Origin: Paludisphaera soli
GTDB taxonomy: Bacteria > Planctomycetota > Planctomycetia > Isosphaerales > Isosphaeraceae
Direction: 5' to 3'
Length of the DNA: 64,000 nt
NCBI RefSeq assembly: GCF_011064595.1
Contig: NZ_JAALJI010000022.1
Span: forward strand, 62,001-126,000
Shown here: in pieces, positions 52,876 through 62,177 of the stretch
How positions within the stretch are numbered: the stretch's first letter is position 1
Layout of the letters: each line of letters begins with the position of its first letter
Notes under the pieces: model-generated
What the model saw: only the letters and a program-made list of their open reading frames with translations
Databases searched by the model: none
Told to the model about the DNA's origin: nothing
Position numbers and translations under genes: made by a program

Positions 52876-53787
52876 ATGCCCGCCGAAGCCGGCCCGACCA
52901 CCTCGACCCAGACGCCCCTGCTGGACCCGGAGTTCCTCCACAAGCTGGAGCAGCTGGAGCTGGTCAGCCGGAAGATCATCGTCGGGCGGCTGAAGGGGGA
53001 ACGCAAGAGCCGGCGCAAGGGGACCTCGGTGGAGTTCGCCGAGCACCGCCAGTACGCCTCGGGCGACGACCTGCGGCACATCGACTGGAACGCCTTCGGC
53101 CGGCTCGACAAGCTCTTCCTCAAGCTGTTCCTGGAAGAGGAAGACCTGCACGTCCACACGCTCGTCGATTCGAGCCTGTCGATGGGCTTCGGCGAGCCGA
53201 CCAAGCTGCACTACGCCAAGCAGGTCGCCGCGGCGTTGGCGTTCGTGGGCCTGGTGAACAACGACCGGATCATCCTGGAGACGTTCGCCTCGCGCCTCCA
53301 GGCCGGCATCCCGAACATCCGGGGCCGGTCGCAGATGTGGCGGATCGTCCAGTACCTGGAACGCCTGCGCCCCTCCGGCGAGAGCGACCTCACCGCCGCC
53401 GCCCGCGACTTCGCCCTCCGCCAGGGGGGCAAGGGCGTGGTCGTCGTCATCTCCGACTTCCTCGACAAGCGCGGCTATGAAGACGCCCTGCGATACCTAT
53501 TGGCCCGCAAGATGGACGTCTTCGTCATCCACGTTTTGAGCCGAGAGGAGGTCGAGCCCGAGCTGGTCGGCGACCTCCGCCTGGTCGATTGCGAGGACGA
53601 CGAAGAGGCCGACGTCACCATCAGCGCCCCGCTCCTGAAGCGGTACAAGGAGAACCTCGACGCCTTCGTCGGCGGCCTCCGCGACTACTGCACCAGGCGC
53701 GGGATCACTTACGTCTTCACCACGAACCAGTACCCCTTCGACAAGCTCGTGCTCAACTACCTGCGCGAGCGTGGGCTCCTCAAATGA
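52876..53787 (+). CDS. DUF58 domain protein (vWA-like, MoxR partner)
   Basis: A 303-residue DUF58 protein. Features are KIIVGRLKGERKSRRKGTSV, VEFAEHRQYASGDDLRHIDW, NAFGRLDKLFLKLFLEEEDL and a degenerate vWA core with DSSLSMGF (MIDAS-like D-S-S-L-S), then GGKGVVVVISDFLDKRGYED. DUF58 proteins accompany MoxR ATPases and probably act as adaptors. It overlaps the next small gene by ATGA. Confidence 0.95.
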   Translation: MPAEAGPTTSTQTPLLDPEFLHKLEQLELVSRKIIVGRLKGERKSRRKGTSVEFAEHRQYASGDDLRHIDWNAFGRLDKLFLKLFLEEEDLHVHTLVDSSLSMGFGEPTKLHYAKQVAAALAFVGLVNNDRIILETFASRLQAGIPNIRGRSQMWRIVQYLERLRPSGESDLTAAARDFALRQGGKGVVVVISDFLDKRGYEDALRYLLARKMDVFVIHVLSREEVEPELVGDLRLVDCEDDEEADVTISAPLLKRYKENLDAFVGGLRDYCTRRGITYVFTTNQYPFDKLVLNYLRERGLLK

Positions 53788-53921
53788 ACCGCTTCTGGAT
53801 CACGAACCCGGCCGTCTTCTACACCCTCGGCGGCCTGCTCGTCGCCTACGTCCTCTACATGATGATCGCCCGCCGCAAGGGGGAACGCCCCGAGCACGCG
53901 GGACGCGAGCCGGAGCTGTGA
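53784..53921 (+). CDS. 45-residue single-span membrane protein
   Basis: A single hydrophobic segment (AVFYTLGGLLVAYVLYMMIA, residues 9-28) is followed by a basic tail (RRKGERPEHAGREPEL), so the C-terminus is probably cytoplasmic. The ATG overlaps the DUF58 stop and the stop overlaps the next GTG, so all three genes are coupled. No family recognised. Confidence 0.7.
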   Translation: MNRFWITNPAVFYTLGGLLVAYVLYMMIARRKGERPEHAGREPEL

Positions 53922-54103
53922 AGGTGGAAACCGTCTGGGTCTTCATGGGCGAAGGCGCGAGCCATCCGGCCGGGGTCTTCGCCGACGAAGGCTCGGCGCG
54001 GCTCTGGATCCGCAATCACGGCCTGACGGGGATCCTGACCGAATACCCGCTCGGACGAGGCGTTTACGACTATGCGATCGAGCGGGGATGGTTCCGTCCG
54101 TAG
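53918..54103 (+). CDS. DUF7710-like small protein, 61 residues
   Basis: GTG start overlaps the TGA of the previous gene (GTGA). The sequence VKVETVWVFMGEGASHPAGV FADEGSARLWIRNHG is followed by LTGILTEYPLGRGVYDYAIE and RGWFRP, which resembles the DUF7710 family of small alpha-beta proteins, frequently in toxin/immunity neighbourhoods; I am reasonably but not fully sure of that assignment. It is soluble and has no catalytic motif. Its location in the MoxR operon is unusual. Confidence 0.7.
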   Translation: MKVETVWVFMGEGASHPAGVFADEGSARLWIRNHGLTGILTEYPLGRGVYDYAIERGWFRP

Positions 54104-54258
54104 TCCCCCTCGCACGGCGAGGCCAGCTTCATCGGTCGGTTCTCGAGCGCGTATCTGAGCCATATCCATTTCGAGGGGGGCCTCGACGAGACAGGCCTCG
54201 ACCCGGACGCCTGATCCATCGGCCGCTTGGATGTCTCGTCTTCCCCAGGAGCCTTGCC

Positions 54259-54627
54259 GTGGATCCGCGAGAATTCGTAGCCTCGCTCAAGACGTCCATC
54301 CAGGAGGTGGTCGATTCGGAAGTGTCGCAGATGGGGAGCCGGATCCCGTCCGAGATCCCCGACGGGCCGAGCCGGTTCGCGTACCTGGATCGGTTCGCCG
54401 CGTGGTTCCAGAAGCTGGCCGACGCCGACAAGGAGACGGCGCGCGACCTCCTCCGCTTCACGGCCGAGGGGGGCCTGTTCGCGACGCTGACCTACCTCGA
54501 CAACCTCGCGACCCTGGTCCCCGGCCAGGGCCGATTCGAACTCTGGCACGTCGCCGACGGCGACCGACGGCTCCTCAACGATCCGGACGGCGACCTGCTC
54601 ATCGACCTCTTCAACGACTTGCCCTAG
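54259..54627 (+). CDS. Uncharacterised small soluble protein, 122 residues
   Basis: GTG start (54259) after CCAGGAGCCTTGCC. The protein is mixed alpha-beta (REFVASLKTSIQEVVDSEVS, YLDRFAAWFQKLADADKETA, GRFELWHVADGDRRLLNDPD) and acidic at its end. No signal peptide, membrane segment or known family. It resembles small immunity-type proteins. It begins 156 bp after the DUF7710-like gene and 16 bp before the vWA gene. Confidence 0.7.
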   Translation: MDPREFVASLKTSIQEVVDSEVSQMGSRIPSEIPDGPSRFAYLDRFAAWFQKLADADKETARDLLRFTAEGGLFATLTYLDNLATLVPGQGRFELWHVADGDRRLLNDPDGDLLIDLFNDLP

Positions 54628-54642
54628 CACGGGAGGGCGTCC

Positions 54643-56769
54643 ATGCCCGGGAACTTCTTCAGCCGACTCGGCTCGCTCCAGTTCAACCCGCCGCTCGGCT
54701 GGCCGGCGTGGGGGCTTCTGGCGCTGGTCCCGGCCGGGATCGTCGCGCTGTACTTCCTCAAGCTGCGGCGGCGGCCGGTGCAGGTCGCCAGCACCTTGCT
54801 CTGGCGGAAGAGCCTGGAGGACCTGCACGTCAACAGCCTGTTCCAGCGGCTGCGACGGAACCTGCTTTTGTTCCTGCAGCTCCTGGTCGCGGCGCTGGCG
54901 ATGCTCGCGCTGGCGGGGCCGCAGATGAAGGGGGCGGCGGGCCAGGGGCGGCGGTTCGTCCTGATGGTGGACGCCTCGGCGAGCATGTCGGCCGTCGACG
55001 ATCCGGGGGGCCCCAGCCGGCTCGACAAGGCCAAGGAAGAGGCCCGCAAGGTCGTCCGCGACATGCAGGGGGACGACCTGGCGATGGTCGTCTCGTTCGC
55101 CGACACCGCCCGCGTCGTCTCCAACTACAGCGGCGACCGCGGCCTGCTGCTGCGCCGGATCGACTCCATCGGGCCCACGCAGGGGACGACCTCGCTCCGC
55201 GAGGCGCTCCAGGTCGCGGCCGGGCTGGCGAACCCGTCCAAGCAGATCGGCGAGGGGGTCGTCGCGACGACGGCCCTGATGACCCCCAAGCTGTTCATCT
55301 ACACCGACGGCGGCTTCCCCGACGTCGAAGGCTTCAGCCTCGGCAACCTGGAGCCCGAGGTCGTCGTCATCGGCCCGCCGCCCCCGCCCTACTCGCCCCC
55401 CGCCGACGGCGCCCCGCCGGCCGACCGCGCCGGGGCCGGCTCGGGCGACCCCTCGAACAACGTCGCGATCCTCGCGCTGCAGGCCCGGCGCGTCGAGGAG
55501 AAGGCCGACCTCCACCAGGTCTTCGGCCGGGTCCGCAACTACCGCGACGAGCCCGTGACGACCGAGGCGCAGCTCGTCCGCAAGCGGCTGGATCGGCCGG
55601 GCGAGGACGGGGGGCTCGTGGACGCCGTGGCGCTCGAGATCCCCGCCCGGGGCGAGCAGGCCTTCCAGTTCGACGTGCCCGAGCCGGGCGTCGCCTCGTT
55701 CGAGGTCCGGCTGACGGGCCAGGACGCCCAACCGCTCGACGACCGCGCCTACGTCGTCGTCGGCGACGCCCGCAAGGCCCGCGTGCTCGTCGTCTCGGCG
55801 AACGACCGCTACCTGATCGACGCCTTCAACACGCCGACGCTCGTCGAGAAGGCCGAGGCGGCCGTCGTCACGCCCGAGGAGGCGAAGGGGGAGGCCGTCG
55901 CCCGCGACCTGAAGGGCGGGCGTTACGACCTCGTCGTCTTCGACGGCTGGCGGCCCGACGAGCCCCCCGAATCCAACGCCCTCTACCTCGGCGTCTTCCC
56001 CCCCGGCCCCGAGTACGCCTCGCCCCGAGACGTCGAGAGCCCGGCGATCCTGGACTGGAACGTCGGCCACCCGATCATGCAGTACGTCCGCGACCTCTCG
56101 CTGGTGTACGTCGCCAAGGCTAAAGTGGTCGACCCGCTGCCGCCCGCCGCCGTCCCGCTGATCGAGGGCGATTCCGGCGCCCTGGCCTTCGTCGTCCCGC
56201 GCGGGGGTTTCCTCGACGCGGTGGTCGCGTTCCCGCTCATCGACGGCCAGACGCCCAACACCACCTGGTTCCGCTACATCAGCTTCCCGCTCTTCCTGTT
56301 CAACGCCGTGCAGACGCTGGGCGGGGCCCGGACCGGCGAGGACCCCGCGCTCGCCGCCCCCAACCGGCCGATCGTCGTCCGCGCCGAGACGTCCGACCCG
56401 ACGATCCAGGTCGCCCCGCCCGACGGCTCCGCCCCCCGGACCCTCGCCCGAAACGCCCAGGGCGCCTTCGTGGACGACGCCGCGACGACGACCGGCCTGT
56501 ACGAGGCCCGCTGGACCGGCGGCGCGGCCCCGTTCGCCGTCAACCTGTTCGACCCCCGCGAGAGCGACCTCGCCACCCGAGGCCTCGTCCCCGCCGGGAC
56601 CCCCGAGAACCGCGCCGAGGCCTACAAGATCAAGATCGGCTACAACCCCGTCGAGGGCGCCCGCACCGCCCCCGACGCCCGACGCGACTGGTGGAAGCTC
56701 GCCGCCCTCGCCGCCCTCGCCGTGCTGGCGGTCGAGTGGTACATCTACAACCGGCGAATCTACATTTGA
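54643..56769 (+). CDS. BatA-like membrane protein with vWA domain
   Basis: A 708-residue protein with BatA N-terminal region: spans at about 19-38 (PAWGLLALVPAGIVALYFLK) and 73-92, joined by LRRRPVQVASTLLWRKSLED. The vWA domain begins near residue 102 with MIDAS motif DASAS (VLMVDASASMSAVDD). A long extracytoplasmic part with Pro-rich linker follows, including a GATase-like segment (LVVFDGWRPDEPPESNALYL), and a final span (LAALAALAVLAVEWYIYN) near the C-terminus. It closes the MoxR operon. ATG has GGGAGGGCGTCC upstream. Confidence 0.93.
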   Translation: MPGNFFSRLGSLQFNPPLGWPAWGLLALVPAGIVALYFLKLRRRPVQVASTLLWRKSLEDLHVNSLFQRLRRNLLLFLQLLVAALAMLALAGPQMKGAAGQGRRFVLMVDASASMSAVDDPGGPSRLDKAKEEARKVVRDMQGDDLAMVVSFADTARVVSNYSGDRGLLLRRIDSIGPTQGTTSLREALQVAAGLANPSKQIGEGVVATTALMTPKLFIYTDGGFPDVEGFSLGNLEPEVVVIGPPPPPYSPPADGAPPADRAGAGSGDPSNNVAILALQARRVEEKADLHQVFGRVRNYRDEPVTTEAQLVRKRLDRPGEDGGLVDAVALEIPARGEQAFQFDVPEPGVASFEVRLTGQDAQPLDDRAYVVVGDARKARVLVVSANDRYLIDAFNTPTLVEKAEAAVVTPEEAKGEAVARDLKGGRYDLVVFDGWRPDEPPESNALYLGVFPPGPEYASPRDVESPAILDWNVGHPIMQYVRDLSLVYVAKAKVVDPLPPAAVPLIEGDSGALAFVVPRGGFLDAVVAFPLIDGQTPNTTWFRYISFPLFLFNAVQTLGGARTGEDPALAAPNRPIVVRAETSDPTIQVAPPDGSAPRTLARNAQGAFVDDAATTTGLYEARWTGGAAPFAVNLFDPRESDLATRGLVPAGTPENRAEAYKIKIGYNPVEGARTAPDARRDWWKLAALAALAVLAVEWYIYNRRIYI

Positions 56770-56784
56770 TTGGATCTAATCATC

Positions 56785-56979
56785 CTTCCCCCCTGGCGGG
56801 GGAAGGTGGCCCGAAGGGCCGGATGAGGGGGAAGACCAGCAAGAAAACCGACGGAGAATCCTTCGGGCCGGATGAGGAGGCGACGAGCAGGAAGGCCGTC
56901 GCGTCCTCGCAAAGTCCGCCTTGATGGTCCCCCTCATCCGGCCCTGCGGGCCACCTTCCCCCACCTGGGGAGAAGGGGA
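56785..56979. repeat. Palindromic interspersed repeat, copy 4 (partial middle module)
   Basis: Left arm starts 15 bp after the vWA stop (CTTCCCCCCTGGCGGGGGAA, then GGTGGCCCGAAGGGCCGGAT). The middle module is reduced to CTTCGGGCCGGATGAGG near 56862. Right arm is CCCCCTCATCCGGCCCTGCG, then CACCTTCCCCCACCTGGGG. It lies between convergent genes and could act as a bidirectional terminator. Confidence 0.9.
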
Positions 56980-57010
56980 GACATGCGGATCCCACGCCGT
57001 TGAACAGCGA

Positions 57011-58780
57011 TCAGTCGGATCCGTCGAGCGGCGGGGGCGGCGTCGGGTCGGCGGGCTTGGGGACGCCGTCGACCTCGGGGCGATCGCCGCGCTGGGTGTG
57101 GAGGGCCTGCTCGACGGCCTCCATCAGGCGGTCGGAGCGGAATGGCTTGTAGAGGACGGTCTGCAGGCCCTCCTGGCGGGCCTTGACGATGGAGTGGGTC
57201 GGGTCGTAGCCGAAGCCGGTCATGAGGATGACCGGGGTGTCGGGCTGGACCTCGCGGAGCCTCTTGAAGATGGCGTAGCCGTCCAGGTCGGGGAGGCGAA
57301 TGTCGGCCAGGGCGGCGGAATAGGCCTCCTGGCGGGCGAGGGCGACGGCCTCGCGGGCGTCGCGCGCGGTCTCGACGACGGCGCCCTGCATGCCCAAAAG
57401 CTGGTGGGCGGAGCGTCGGATGGCCTCGTCGGCGTCGACCACCAGGATCCTCGCCCCGGCGAGCCGCGCGGCCGGGGGCGGCGTGATCCGGTTGGTCGGC
57501 GGCGGGGCGATCGTCGAGCCCACCTTCTGGATGATGCCGCGGATCTCGCGGGCCCGGTAGAGCAGGTGCCGGAGCCGCGCGATGACGTCCTCGTCGTGGC
57601 CGGCGTAGCGGTCGAGGACCGTCACGGCGTCGGTGATCACGTCGTCGAGCGGCAGGGCGACCTCGCGGCTGATCGCCTGGACCGAGGCGTTGGCGGTGCT
57701 CGCCTTCTCGGCCTGGAGCAGCTCCAGCGTGTTCAGAGCCGAGGCGACGTTGCGGCCGTAGATCTCCAGGAACTGGCGGTCGCGGTCGTCGAAGGAGTCG
57801 GTGTGGGGGCTCTCGACGTTCAGCGTGCCGATGACGTTGCCGTGGTAGATCAGCGGGACGGTCAGCGAGCTTCGCGCGTTCTCGGCGCCCTCGATGTAAT
57901 AAGGGTCCTTGGTGGTGTCCGGGCAGAGGTAGCTCTGGCCGGTGGCCGCGACCAGGCCGGTCACCCCCTGCCCCTCCTTGGCGACCGACAGCTCGCGGCT
58001 GGCGGCCAGCGGGGTCATCCCCTCGGTCAGCAGCGGGACCAGGCGGTTGCTCGCGCGGTCGACCAGGCGGATCTCGATGAAGTCCAGGCCCATCAGGTCC
58101 TTCATGTGCCGCGCGATGTTGTACTTGAGGAGGTCGGTGCGCTCCTCCGCCCCCATCTGCGACAGCTCGTCGGGCGTGAGGTCGGCCAGCTCGTCGCCCG
58201 CCTGGGCGATGGCGTTGACCTTGAGCTGCTGCTGGGTCTCGTCGGTGATCTCGCGGGTCAGGGCGATCAGGTGGGTCAGCACGTGGCGGGCGTCGAAGAC
58301 CGGCGTGACCGTGACCTTCAGGTAGCGGTTGTTGCGGACCTTCAGCACCGTGCTCGACGGCCCGCGCGAGGCCACCGAGGTCGTGAACGGGCAGGGCTCG
58401 GGGCCGAGGATCTCGGCCTCGGCGAAGGCCTGGTAGAACCGCGTCCCCACGGCCTTGTCGGCGTCGCCGGCGAACGACAGGAACTCGGGGTTCGCCCAGA
58501 TGATCCGCAGGTCCGGGTCCACCACCGCCACGCCGTCGGCGATCGCGTCGAGGATCTCCTCCGCCTGGATGATCATCCCCACCCAGCGCGCCGCGGCGAG
58601 CTGCGAGGCGTCGACGTAGACCCCCTCGAACCGGCCGTCGCGCAGGAGCGAGAGCGCCCGGGAGATCGACCGGACCGAGACCAGCTCCACGGAGTCGCCC
58701 AGGCCGTCGAGGATCGCCTGGCCGTGCGCCGCTTCCCGCTCGATGACAAGAACGCGAGGCTTCTCGGCCACGTTGGTCAA
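57011..58780 (-). CDS. PAS-GAF-receiver signalling protein without a kinase domain
   Basis: A 589-residue cytoplasmic protein. An N-terminal receiver-like segment (PRVLVIEREAAHGQAILDGL) has no clear phospho-Asp. A PAS domain (about residues 75-185, GVAVVDPDLRIIWANPEFLS) and a GAF domain (about 235-365, GVTGLVAATGQSYLCPDTTK) follow. A helical HisKA-like stretch comes next, but no HATPase_c motifs (N, G1, G2 boxes) are present. The C-terminal receiver is complete: D in ALADIRLPDLDGY, T in MTGFG, K in LYKPF. It probably acts as a sensor-type response regulator. The start is TTG at 58780; GTG at 58771 is also possible. Confidence 0.88.
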   Translation of the reverse strand: MTNVAEKPRVLVIEREAAHGQAILDGLGDSVELVSVRSISRALSLLRDGRFEGVYVDASQLAAARWVGMIIQAEEILDAIADGVAVVDPDLRIIWANPEFLSFAGDADKAVGTRFYQAFAEAEILGPEPCPFTTSVASRGPSSTVLKVRNNRYLKVTVTPVFDARHVLTHLIALTREITDETQQQLKVNAIAQAGDELADLTPDELSQMGAEERTDLLKYNIARHMKDLMGLDFIEIRLVDRASNRLVPLLTEGMTPLAASRELSVAKEGQGVTGLVAATGQSYLCPDTTKDPYYIEGAENARSSLTVPLIYHGNVIGTLNVESPHTDSFDDRDRQFLEIYGRNVASALNTLELLQAEKASTANASVQAISREVALPLDDVITDAVTVLDRYAGHDEDVIARLRHLLYRAREIRGIIQKVGSTIAPPPTNRITPPPAARLAGARILVVDADEAIRRSAHQLLGMQGAVVETARDAREAVALARQEAYSAALADIRLPDLDGYAIFKRLREVQPDTPVILMTGFGYDPTHSIVKARQEGLQTVLYKPFRSDRLMEAVEQALHTQRGDRPEVDGVPKPADPTPPPPLDGSD

Positions 58781-58965
58781 CCCAATGCTTCTAATTACGG
58801 AGGCGGCGGAGAGGTCCGGCGGATGCGGCGACGAGACCGGGAGAAGGGTGTCCGTGCGGGCGATCCTCAGTCATCCTAATCCCGCGTCCTCCCGCGAGCA
58901 AGCCGCAGCCGCTAGACTGGACGACGTCCGCCGCACCCCTGACGAAGCCGACAGGAGCCCCTCCC

Positions 58966-59523
58966 ATGCGCGCCACCCAACGCCTCACCGCCCCCCACGG
59001 AGCCCTGCTCGTCGTCGACGTCCAGGAGAAGCTGGTCGCCGCCGTCGCCGACGGCCCGAAGGTCGTCGCCAACGTCGTCCGGCTGGTCCGCGGCGCGCGG
59101 CTTTTGGACGTCGCCGTCCAGGCCACCGAGCAGTATCCGAAGGGCCTCGGCCCGACCGTCCCGACGCTGGCCGAGCTGATCCCCGAGCGGCCCTCCAAGC
59201 TGACCTTCGCCTGCTGCTCCGCGCCGCAGGTCCTGGAGCAATTCTACGGCCGACTCGTCCGCCACGTGACCCTCGCCGGCCTGGAGGCCCACGTCTGCGT
59301 CGCCCAGACCGCGCTCGACCTGCTCGACCTGGGCTTCCGCGTCCAGGTCCCCGCCGACGCCGTCGCCAGCCGCAACCCGTTCGACCGCGACGTCGCCCTC
59401 CGCCGCCTGGAGTCTGCCGGCGCCACGATCACCACCACCGAAGCCGCCCTCTTCGAATGGTGCGCCACCGCCGACCGCCCCGAGTTCAAGGCCCTCAGCG
59501 CCCTGGTGAAAGGGCCGATCTGA
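58966..59523 (+). CDS. Isochorismatase-like cysteine hydrolase
   Basis: A 185-residue isochorismatase-fold hydrolase. Catalytic triad residues are D18 in LVVDVQE, K78 in PSKLTF and C111 in HVCVAQTALDLL. The protein is in the YcaC/nicotinamidase-related group and acts in the cytoplasm on an unknown amide or ester. ACAGGAGCCCCTCCC precedes the ATG. It lies convergent to the beta-helix exoprotein gene. Confidence 0.92.
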   Translation: MRATQRLTAPHGALLVVDVQEKLVAAVADGPKVVANVVRLVRGARLLDVAVQATEQYPKGLGPTVPTLAELIPERPSKLTFACCSAPQVLEQFYGRLVRHVTLAGLEAHVCVAQTALDLLDLGFRVQVPADAVASRNPFDRDVALRRLESAGATITTTEAALFEWCATADRPEFKALSALVKGPI

Positions 59524-59571
59524 GCCGGACGCGACCCTGCTTCGCCCCGGCCCCCCGCGAGTCGCCGGCCG

Positions 59572-61713
59572 TCAAAGCGCCCTCCCCCGCTCGACCTTCA
59601 TCCAACGGTCGGTCGTCAGGTTCAGGGCGCCGCCGCTGTCCTGGTAGGCGTACACGGCGATGTAGGCGTCGGCCGCGACCTCCGCCGCGGTGAACTCGAT
59701 CTCCACGTCGAAGTCGCGGGTGGCCGCAAATCCGACGGGAGGCTTGAGGGTCAGGACCTTCTGGATCGTCTCGTTCTTCCGCACCTGGATGTAGCGGTCG
59801 CCGGCACCGTCGGCTGCCCATGCGACCATGCCCCGCACCCGATACACGCCGGGACGCCTGGGATAGACTCGTTCCTCGTCGGAGGAGGCGTCGTGCATCG
59901 CCATCGTGTCTTCGACTTCGCCGTTGAACTCGACGGCGACGGTCGCGCCGGAGGCCGCCGACGGGGCGTCGTCCGCCGTGACGTGGCACACGTCCCGGTG
60001 GAAGCCGAACTCCCGCGCGGCCAGGTGGCCGATGCTCTCGCAATCGTCATGGAGCGTGAGCGGACGACGGGACGTCGGATTGAACGCGAAGCTCGTCCCG
60101 TCCTCCTTGTGGGCGAGGAAGCCGTATTGCATCTTCGGGGGTAGGGAGACGAACGGGCGGGTGATGCGCCTGGGAAGGCCGCCGGACCACGTGACGGAGG
60201 TCGAGCCGTTGGTCAGCGTGATCGTCCTGACCTCTTTCGAGGTCGTGTGCCATTCGTCCGCGTAATCGCCGCTCGCGTCCCCTTCCGGGCGGCCGCTGGC
60301 CGCCGTCGCGGAGTCGTCGTTGTTGTCGGCGGAGAACGTCGCGGTGTAGGTCCCCGTGTAGCCGGTCCACGGGAACTGCATCGTCGCCCCGGTGGCGCCC
60401 GGCCCCGGCCAGGCCGGCGAGGCGTCCGGGTTCTTCGGATCGTACATGTCGTCGCCGAGCAGGTAGAAACCCTGCCGGTCGATGGCGCGGCAGGCGTCGA
60501 GCGTCACGCCCTCCAGGCCGTCGTCGTTGTTGGCGAACAGCAGCCAGCCGGCGTGGGCGTCTTGTTTATAGTGGGGACCGGGGTCGCCGGCGTCGATGTG
60601 GATGTCGTTGTAGCCGGGGTTGATCGCCGTGCAGCCGACGAACAGACAATCCCCGTGCTTCCACAGGTCGCTGTGCCCGCCCACGATGAAGCCGCTCATG
60701 CCGCAATTCTCGGCCGTCACGCCGACCACCTTATAGTCTTGCCCGGCCCCGGCGAGCTTGAGGCCCACGCTCCCGCAGTTGAAGATATGCCCGCCGAGGA
60801 AAGTGACCTTCTTGTTGCTCCAGTTCCCCCCGCCGCCGCTGAAATCGACGCCCTGATCCACGTTGGAGACCCGGGGGTTGATGAGGGTCACGGCGTCGTT
60901 GCCGCCTCCGGCGATCCCGCGCGTCCGCATGTTCGGATAGGCTTTAACCGTCGATCCGTGATAGTCGCGAGGTTTGAAGCCCGACGCGGTGTAATAAGTG
61001 CCGTTGCCGAGCAGGTCGCGGACGACGAGGTTGGAGAAGGTGCAGTTGAAGCAATCCTGGATGCGGACGCCTTCCACCACGTCGTCGACCACGAGAAAGC
61101 GGGGATCGACCGGATCGACGCTGGAGTCGTGGAATAGGCCGTCGTGGACGTAGACGTCCTCGAAAACGCTGTCCTTGCAGCCGAGGAAGTTGGCGTAGGC
61201 CAGCATGCCCTGGCCGGTCAGCTCGACGTTCCTGACCCGGTGGCCCGACCCGCCCTGAATGTTGAGCCCTCGCGAACCTTCGCGGGAGCCGACGTTCGGG
61301 CTGTCGCCGGTGTGGATGTAGAGGCCGTCGATGCGGACCTGCTCGCAGTCCCGGAAGCGGAGGGTCTGGCTGTCCGGGGCCGGCGCGATGTTCTTGAGAC
61401 GCAGGCGCCTGATCCAGGGGCGCTTGACGCCGGTGTACTGGATGTCGTCACCGGAGCCGTAAAGCCTGTCGCCGCCGTCGACATATCCGCCGGCGGCGAT
61501 GGCCGCGTCGATCGCGGCCATGACGGCGGCGCGATCATTGGCGACGCCGTCGCCGGTCGCGCCATAGTTCATCGGGCTGAAGGCCGAGCCGGCGCCGAGA
61601 TCGGAAGCGGCCGCGTCCGGTACCCTGGCCGCGGCCTGCGGGGCCTGCGCCTGGAGCAGGGTCAGCGACACGGCGAGGCAGGCGAACAGCGTCGCGACAG
61701 CAAAGGCGCGCAT
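59572..61713 (-). CDS. Secreted right-handed beta-helix protein (pectate-lyase-3 like)
   Basis: A 713-residue exoprotein. Signal peptide at residues 1-24 (FAVATLFACLAVSLTLLQAQ). The motif SPMNYGATGDGVANDRAAVM near residues 47-66 is the pectate_lyase_3 (GA-x-GDG) start of a parallel beta-helix. Repeated short strands with Gly/Asn turns follow (CFNCTFSNLVVRDLLGNGTY; CTAINPGYNDIHIDAGDPGP). The C-terminal part contains beta-sandwich-like regions (TGTYTATFSADNNDDSATAA). Likely a polysaccharide-binding or lyase-like surface protein. The start at 61713 is the ATG directly before the signal peptide, with GGAG upstream. Confidence 0.85.
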   Translation of the reverse strand: MRAFAVATLFACLAVSLTLLQAQAPQAAARVPDAAASDLGAGSAFSPMNYGATGDGVANDRAAVMAAIDAAIAAGGYVDGGDRLYGSGDDIQYTGVKRPWIRRLRLKNIAPAPDSQTLRFRDCEQVRIDGLYIHTGDSPNVGSREGSRGLNIQGGSGHRVRNVELTGQGMLAYANFLGCKDSVFEDVYVHDGLFHDSSVDPVDPRFLVVDDVVEGVRIQDCFNCTFSNLVVRDLLGNGTYYTASGFKPRDYHGSTVKAYPNMRTRGIAGGGNDAVTLINPRVSNVDQGVDFSGGGGNWSNKKVTFLGGHIFNCGSVGLKLAGAGQDYKVVGVTAENCGMSGFIVGGHSDLWKHGDCLFVGCTAINPGYNDIHIDAGDPGPHYKQDAHAGWLLFANNDDGLEGVTLDACRAIDRQGFYLLGDDMYDPKNPDASPAWPGPGATGATMQFPWTGYTGTYTATFSADNNDDSATAASGRPEGDASGDYADEWHTTSKEVRTITLTNGSTSVTWSGGLPRRITRPFVSLPPKMQYGFLAHKEDGTSFAFNPTSRRPLTLHDDCESIGHLAAREFGFHRDVCHVTADDAPSAASGATVAVEFNGEVEDTMAMHDASSDEERVYPRRPGVYRVRGMVAWAADGAGDRYIQVRKNETIQKVLTLKPPVGFAATRDFDVEIEFTAAEVAADAYIAVYAYQDSGGALNLTTDRWMKVERGRAL

Positions 61714-61985
61714 GGCACTCCAACCTTTCCAGCAGTGACCCATCCGTCCAGGATGCCCCATCGGCAGAGCGGTGCCAGCGAAAGAGCTTGATGTCACGAA
61801 TCGAGACGGCGTTCGCCTCGCGTGCGACGCCGGTTACGGCATTTCCCGGATGGCTGTCGGCCTCGCCCCGGTCTCAGAACGCTGTATTGCACACGTGCCG
61901 AATCCCCCCTGTCCAGTGGGTAAGCGGAGAAACGGGCGCGTCCGGCTGGCCGGGGAAGTGGCAAGTCGGTCCGTCGCCGATCGTC

Positions 61986-62157
61986 CTTCCCCCCTCGTGT
62001 GACAAGGTGGCCGAAGGCCGGCTGAGGGGGCGACGAGCACGAAAGCCGTCGGAGAAATCAGAGTCTGGGAAGGCCGTCGGGTCCTCGCGCCGTCCGCCTC
62101 GATGGTCCCCCTCATCCGCCCCTGCGGGGCACCTTCCCCCACCGAGGGGGAAGGGAA
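61986..62157. repeat. Palindromic interspersed repeat, copy 5 (two-arm, degraded left arm)
   Basis: Left arm CTTCCCCCCTCGTGTGACAA has lost part of its palindrome, followed by GGTGGCCGAAGGCCGGCTGA. The right arm is CCCCCTCATCCGCCCCTGCG then CACCTTCCCCCACCGAGGG. Spacer tracts GACGAGCACGAAAGCCGTCG and GGCCGTCGGGTCC match the other copies. It lies 21 bp after the stop of the sigma factor gene, in a 464-bp gap where nothing else was seen. Confidence 0.9.
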
Positions 62158-62177
62158 GACGGGCCGTGGCATCCCGA

